Of a DNA stretch of 64,000 nucleotides, positions 60,260 through 64,000 are shown piece by piece. Made by a program: the position numbers and the translations under genes. Under the pieces are notes generated by a model that ran no database searches, had not been told where the DNA came from, and worked only from the letters and a program-made list of their open reading frames with translations. The stretch spans positions 1,302,001 to 1,366,000 of the forward strand of contig NZ_CP133018.1 in NCBI RefSeq assembly GCF_030866785.1, in the 5' to 3' direction. Every line of letters begins with the position of its first letter. The stretch's first letter is position 1. This stretch comes from Agromyces protaetiae. Its GTDB lineage: Bacteria; Actinomycetota; Actinomycetes; Actinomycetales; Microbacteriaceae.

Positions 60260-61189
60260 ATGGGACACACGCACGACCACTCGCAGCACCGTGCCGACCG
60301 CGTTCGGCTCGGCATCGCCATCGGCATCATCGGCACCTTCCTGGTGGTGCAGGTGGTCGGCGGACTGCTCAGCGGTTCGATCGCGCTCCTCGCGGACGCG
60401 GGGCACATGGCGAGCGATCTGATCGGGCTGGTCGTCGCCCTGTTCGCTGCGGTGGTCGCCGCGCGTCCCGCGACCGACCGGCAGACGTATGGCTTCCGGC
60501 GCTTCGAGGTGTTCGGCGCGCTCGTGAACGGCGTCATCCTCGTCGTCGTGGCGGTGACTGTCGCGGTGGGCGCGATCGGGCGACTGGTCGGCGATCTCGG
60601 CGCCGAGGGCGACGTGCACGAGGTGCAGGGCATGCCGATGCTCATCGTCGCGATCGTCGGTCTCGCCGCCAACATCGCGGCCATGCTGGTGCTGCGGGGC
60701 AACGCCAAGCACTCCATCAACCTGCGCGGTGCGTACCTCGAGGTCCTGGGCGACACCATCGGCTCGGTGCTGGTGATCGTCGCGGCGGGCGTGATCCTGC
60801 TGACCGGGTGGGACGCCGCCGACCCGATCGCGTCGCTCGCGATCGCGGCGCTGATCCTGCCACGCGCACTGATCCTGCTGCGCGACGTCATGCGCGTCCT
60901 GAGCGAATCGGCGCCCGCGGACACCGACGTCGCCGAGATCCGCGATCATCTCCTCGGCACGCCAGGGGTGGTCGCCGTGCACGATGTGCACGTCTGGGCG
61001 ATCACGTCAGGGTCTCCCGTGTTCAGCGCCCATGTCGAGGTCGATCCCGAGGTGTTCGCGTCAGGACGCGCGGGTGTGCTCCTCGACGAGCTCGGCGGAT
61101 GCCTCAGCGACCACTTCGACGTCGAGCACTCGACGTTCCAGCTGGAGCCGGCCGGGCACGCGGGGCGGGAGCACACCGCGCATCGGTGA
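60260..61189 (+). CDS. Cation diffusion facilitator (zinc exporter, CzcD/ZitB-like)
   Basis: This 309-residue CDF protein has six membrane helices and a C-terminal ferredoxin-like domain. The N-terminus is His-rich (MGHTHDHSQH). The transport-site ligands are the helix 2 pair in DAGHMASD and the helix 5 Asp in LEVLGD; the helix 5 histidine of classic zinc CDFs is Glu here. A second His-rich spot ends the protein. It should export zinc or a related divalent ion by proton antiport, opposing the Zur-controlled importer at 11-21 kb. Confidence 0.9.
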   Translation: MGHTHDHSQHRADRVRLGIAIGIIGTFLVVQVVGGLLSGSIALLADAGHMASDLIGLVVALFAAVVAARPATDRQTYGFRRFEVFGALVNGVILVVVAVTVAVGAIGRLVGDLGAEGDVHEVQGMPMLIVAIVGLAANIAAMLVLRGNAKHSINLRGAYLEVLGDTIGSVLVIVAAGVILLTGWDAADPIASLAIAALILPRALILLRDVMRVLSESAPADTDVAEIRDHLLGTPGVVAVHDVHVWAITSGSPVFSAHVEVDPEVFASGRAGVLLDELGGCLSDHFDVEHSTFQLEPAGHAGREHTAHR

Positions 61190-61236
61190 AGCCGTGACCG
61201 CCGACGCGGCCTGCGCCGAGCGCCGCGACCGGAGCT

Positions 61237-61989
61237 CTACTTCTCGTCGTGCCGGTGCGGGTGCTGCGTGAAGGCGTCGGGGTCGAGCACGAGCTCCTCG
61301 GCCTCCTGCTCATCGGTGACGACGTCTTCGCCGGCGGCGGCGGCCTTCTTCGCCTTGCTCGACGACTGGAAGTAGTGCCACAGCGTCGGGATGAGCGTGA
61401 GCACCACCGCGCCGATGAGGATGACGTCGATGTAGGACTGCACGAAGTCGGCGACCGGCGGGATGTACCCGATCAGGAATCCGAAGTAGGTGAGGCCGAC
61501 GCCCCAGATGACCGCGCCGATGAAGTTGTACAGCGTGTACTTCTTGTAGTTCATGTGGCCGACGCCCGCGGCGACGGGCGTGAACGTGCGCACGATGGGG
61601 ACGAATCGGGCGAGGATGACGGCGAGCCCGCCGAACCGCTCGAAGAACGCGTTGGTGCGTTCGACGTTCTTCACGCTGAACACGCCGGATTCCTTGCGTT
61701 CGAAGATGCTCGGCCCGAACTTGTGCCCGATCAGGTAGCCCACCTCACCGCCGATGAACGCGGCGCCGCCGATCGCGAGACACACCCACCAGATGTCGAC
61801 GCCGAACACGAGCGACGTGTTCGTGAGCAGGCCGGAGATGATGAGCAGGGTGTCGCCGGGAAGCAGGAAGCCCACCAGCAGCCCCGTCTCGGAGAACACG
61901 ATGAGCGCGACGACCACGAGCGCCCAGGGCCCGGCCGCCTCGATGATCGTTTGCGGGTCGAGCCACGGGATGAGCGCGGTGTTGATCAC
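61237..61989 (-). CDS. DedA family membrane protein
   Basis: This 250-residue protein has the DedA signature: VFSETGLLVGFLLPGDTLLIISG, then GGEVGYLIGHKFG, FGGLAVILARFVPIVRTFTPVAAGVGHM with the two essential arginines, and NFIGAVIWG. DedA proteins are undecaprenyl-phosphate or phospholipid flippases. The C-terminal tail is acidic with a terminal His cluster (TQHPHRHDEK). I chose GTG 61989 because AGGAG is 8 nt upstream; the frame also stays open to a GTG at 62034. Confidence 0.92.
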   Translation of the reverse strand: MINTALIPWLDPQTIIEAAGPWALVVVALIVFSETGLLVGFLLPGDTLLIISGLLTNTSLVFGVDIWWVCLAIGGAAFIGGEVGYLIGHKFGPSIFERKESGVFSVKNVERTNAFFERFGGLAVILARFVPIVRTFTPVAAGVGHMNYKKYTLYNFIGAVIWGVGLTYFGFLIGYIPPVADFVQSYIDVILIGAVVLTLIPTLWHYFQSSSKAKKAAAAGEDVVTDEQEAEELVLDPDAFTQHPHRHDEK

Positions 61990-62147
61990 GTCGGAGGGCT
62001 CCTGTCGGACGGGCGCGGCGGTCGCCGACGACACGGGCGACTGAGACGAGAGCAGTCTAGCGAGCGGATGCTTCGCATGAACGGTGAGCCGGTGGAATCA
62101 TCCGCGCGGATGAGCCGGCCACTCAGGCGCCGAGCGCGCCGCGCGAC

Positions 62148-62795
62148 TCAGGCGTCGAGCGCCTCGAACACCGCGCCGTTGAGACGGAACGAGGCGCGTG
62201 CCTCGTCGATCAGCGCGTCGACCTCCGCCGGCTCGAGTGCGAGCGCATTCATGGCCTCGCGGTAGCGGCGCTTGTAGCGCACCGGGCCCTCCTCGAGGTC
62301 GAAGTCGTAGAACGAGAGCTGTTCGGGCGTCGCGCCGTAGTGCCGTGAGACGAGCGCGGCGATGGCCTGGCCGCCCGAAAGGTCGCCGAGGTACCGGGTG
62401 TAGTGGTGGGCGAGGTAGCGCACGTCGTCGTCGGCGAGCTCGCGCAGATGGGTCACGTACGCGGCGGTGGCGGGGAGCGGCGGGTGCGCCTCGCGCCAAT
62501 CGGCCGCGCCGAGCGCTGCGAGGTCGGATTCGATGGCGGCGAAGCGCGCGAGCCTCGGGTCGAACACCTCGGGATCGCCGGCCCGGCTGCCGCGCTCCTC
62601 GAGCGCTTCGTACACCCAGGCGTACTGAGCCAGGTAGCGCGTGTAGTCGTCGAGGGACAGCTCCCCTCCCATGAGCCTGGTGATGAATCCGCGGCTCTCG
62701 GCGTTGCGATGATCGTCGGCCGTCGCGGCGCGGACGAGCGCGGCGACATCGAGCGGAGCGGTGCCGGCTGGAGCGGTGGGGGGAGCGATCGTCAT
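62148..62795 (-). CDS. hmuO: Biliverdin-producing heme oxygenase
   Basis: This 215-residue all-helical enzyme opens heme to biliverdin, CO and Fe(II). The proximal histidine lies in TADDHRNAESR, and the distal helix contains YLGDLSGGQAIAA, the flexible glycine stretch over the heme. ALEERG and YLAQYAWVYEAL match bacterial HmuO. A DtxR-type iron box lies 17 bp before the ATG, so expression should rise in iron starvation. No heme uptake genes are present nearby. Confidence 0.95.
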   Translation of the reverse strand: MTIAPPTAPAGTAPLDVAALVRAATADDHRNAESRGFITRLMGGELSLDDYTRYLAQYAWVYEALEERGSRAGDPEVFDPRLARFAAIESDLAALGAADWREAHPPLPATAAYVTHLRELADDDVRYLAHHYTRYLGDLSGGQAIAALVSRHYGATPEQLSFYDFDLEEGPVRYKRRYREAMNALALEPAEVDALIDEARASFRLNGAVFEALDA

Positions 62796-62812
62796 GGGGC
62801 GCCCTTCGAGGA

Positions 62813-62831
62813 TGAGGTAAGGCTTACCTCA
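62813..62831. promoter_or_regulatory. DtxR/IdeR iron box
   Basis: TGAGGTAAGGCTTACCTCA is palindromic at every position except its centre. It matches the DtxR consensus (TTAGGTTAGCCTAACCTAA, from memory) in layout. It sits directly upstream of the heme oxygenase gene and within 110 bp of the divergent LLM gene. Confidence 0.85.
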
Positions 62832-62907
62832 CATCGTAGACGGTGGCGTGCGCCGACGACACCCAGGACTCCGATTCCGTCGAGGGAACCGTGACGGTGG
62901 CTCCACT

Positions 62908-62913
62908 TAGGCT
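62908..62913 (+). promoter_or_regulatory. -10 element of a leaderless transcript
   Basis: TAGGCT, 7 nt, then ATG 62921. It selects this ATG over the in-frame ATG at 62843. Confidence 0.55.
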
Positions 62914-62920
62914 GCTCGCC

Positions 62921-63793
62921 ATGGAGTACGGATTCATCTTCACGGGCAGCGATCCCGAGCTCGCGGTCGAGCTCGCACCACTCGCCGAGGCCTCCGGCTG
63001 GGACGCGTTCTTCGTGTGGGAGGGCATCTGGGCGACCGACCCGTGGGCGACGCTCGCCGCCGCGGCCGTGCAGACCGAGCGCATCCGCCTCGGCACGATG
63101 CTGACGCCCGTCCCGCGCCGCCGTCCGTGGGAGCTGGCGGGCCAGACGATGACCGTCGACCGGCTCTCGCGTGGTCGGGTGATCCTCTCGGCCGGCCTCG
63201 GCGTACCGCAGTCGGTCGAAGACCGATTCTGGATCTTCGAGGACGATCCCGGCCGCCGCGCGCGGGCCGAGATGCTCGACGAGTCGCTCGAGCTGCTCGA
63301 GGCGATGTGGCGCGCTCAGCCGTTCGAGTTCGACGGCGAGCACTACCGCGCGCGCCGCACCGATGAGATGCTGCCGCTGCCGGTGGTGCAGCAGCCGCGG
63401 ATCCCGACCTGGGTGGTCGGCATGTGGCCGCGTCCGAAGTCGATGCAGCGCGTCGTGCGGGCCGACGGGTGGATTCCGAACTACGCGCCGCCCGGTGTGG
63501 AGCTCAGCGGCCCCGAGGAGCAGGCCGCTGTGTACACGCCCGCGGTCGCCGCCGAGGCGATCGCGTGGCTGCGTGCCGAGCGCGAGGCCGCGGGTCTCGC
63601 CGAGCGGCCGTTCGCGATCGTGCACGAGGGCACCACGAGCGCGACGGCGGCTTCGGCGGCCCGCGCAACCGTGCAGCCCTGGGCCGATGCGGGCGTCACC
63701 TGGTGGCTGGAGTCCGACTGGTCGGTGCCCGCCGACCGCGTCGAGGCGTACGCCCGCGAGCGTATCGCGGCGGGCCCGCCCGCCATCGGCTGA
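62921..63793 (+). CDS. LLM class flavin-dependent oxidoreductase
   Basis: This 290-residue luciferase-like TIM-barrel protein begins MEYGFIFTGSDPELAVELA. It has the SGWDAFFVWEG strand, a GTMLTPVPRRRPWELAGQT loop, the SRGRVILSAGLGV segment and a closing WWLESDWSVP. The group uses reduced FMN or F420 for oxygenation or hydride transfer; the short form here does not decide between them. It is divergent from heme oxygenase and starts leaderless at 62921. Confidence 0.85.
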   Translation: MEYGFIFTGSDPELAVELAPLAEASGWDAFFVWEGIWATDPWATLAAAAVQTERIRLGTMLTPVPRRRPWELAGQTMTVDRLSRGRVILSAGLGVPQSVEDRFWIFEDDPGRRARAEMLDESLELLEAMWRAQPFEFDGEHYRARRTDEMLPLPVVQQPRIPTWVVGMWPRPKSMQRVVRADGWIPNYAPPGVELSGPEEQAAVYTPAVAAEAIAWLRAEREAAGLAERPFAIVHEGTTSATAASAARATVQPWADAGVTWWLESDWSVPADRVEAYARERIAAGPPAIG

Positions 63794-63799
63794 AGCGAC

Positions 63800-64000
63800 T
63801 CAGGCGAGCCGCTCGTCCTCCGGGCGTACGAGCCCGTCGCCATTGCGCCGGTCACGGCTCGACTGGATGAGCGTGACCACGCCCCAGCCGAAGGCGATGC
63901 CGCCGACGAACGTGAACGCGTGCAGCCATGATGGGCCGCCCATGACGTCGGCGACCAGCGCGACGACGCCGACCAGGATGCCGCCGAACAGATACCCGAG
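63800..64000 (-). CDS. Membrane protein, C-terminal fragment
   Basis: The last 66 codons of a minus-strand gene that begins beyond the window. Two hydrophobic helices are visible (YLFGGILVGVVALVADVMGG and FTFVGGIAFGWGVVTLI), followed by a charged tail ending RPEDERLA. No family can be named from this fragment. Its stop lies 6 bp after that of the LLM gene, in convergent orientation. Confidence 0.6.
   Translation of the reverse strand, partial: LGYLFGGILVGVVALVADVMGGPSWLHAFTFVGGIAFGWGVVTLIQSSRDRRNGDGLVRPEDERLA

Noticed and set aside
1..64000. Mobile elements, prophage, CRISPR arrays, tRNA or rRNA genes
   Set aside because: No transposase, integrase, spaced direct repeats, cloverleaf or conserved rRNA segment was recognised. 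The short tandem repeats present are coding or local.

Overview
The window is very high-GC DNA packed with genes on both strands. GTG and TTG starts are frequent, many start codons lie 6-9 nt after a TAnnnT -10 hexamer (leaderless transcripts), and the recognised families (mycothiol-type ArsC, actinobacterial ArsR, LAxTG anchor, DUF3039, anchored-repeat ABC transporter) point to an actinobacterium. Gene content and the murI-rph-rdgB neighbourhood suggest Microbacteriaceae, perhaps an Agromyces-like genus (inference only). I see no rRNA, tRNA, CRISPR, transposase or integrase, and no gene-free stretch longer than about 270 bp.

Layout. 1-9.4 kb: end of a cell-wall-binding-repeat protein; a minus-strand operon of C4-dicarboxylate transporter, M20 dipeptidase and amino-acid permease; membrane proteins; an AlaX-like editing protein. 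9.0-11.3 kb: a small arsenic locus (arsC, flavoprotein, divergent arsR) with no efflux pump. 11.4-21.4 kb: a seven-gene operon behind a Zur-type box, encoding an anchored-repeat metal ABC transporter, three surface proteins with the same anchor domain, and a membrane-anchored lytic transglycosylase. 21.4-33.5 kb: metabolic and redox genes, a frameshifted HTH regulator, and a copper module (copZ-copA) behind a CsoR-like operator. 33.5-36.8 kb: aminotransferase and HtrA-like protease.

36.8-45.4 kb holds a wall-glycopolymer locus: two GT2 transferases, a CDP-alcohol phosphotransferase with an altered active site, a CDP-glycerol glycerophosphotransferase-like enzyme, a TagGH-type exporter and a nucleotidyltransferase. 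45.6-56.2 kb has an ABC ATPase with a 460-residue histone-H1-like N-terminal extension. It is separated from its likely permease by a 2150-residue surface alpha-L-rhamnosidase that carries a LacI-type operator upstream. 56-60 kb is conserved housekeeping DNA (DUF3039, nicotinate phosphoribosyltransferase, murI, rph, rdgB). 60-64 kb: a zinc CDF exporter, a DedA protein, a DtxR-controlled heme oxygenase, an LLM flavin oxidoreductase and a truncated membrane protein.

The strongest candidate for a poorly described system is the zinc operon. Five copies of an HxHxxWxFxxPGxY motif occur in four co-transcribed extracytoplasmic proteins: one sortase-type, one lipoprotein and two held by a TM segment. 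This suggests a relay that passes metal across the thick wall to the ABC permease. Metal control recurs in the window: sites resembling those of Zur (zinc), CsoR (copper), ArsR (arsenic) and DtxR (iron) can all be read.
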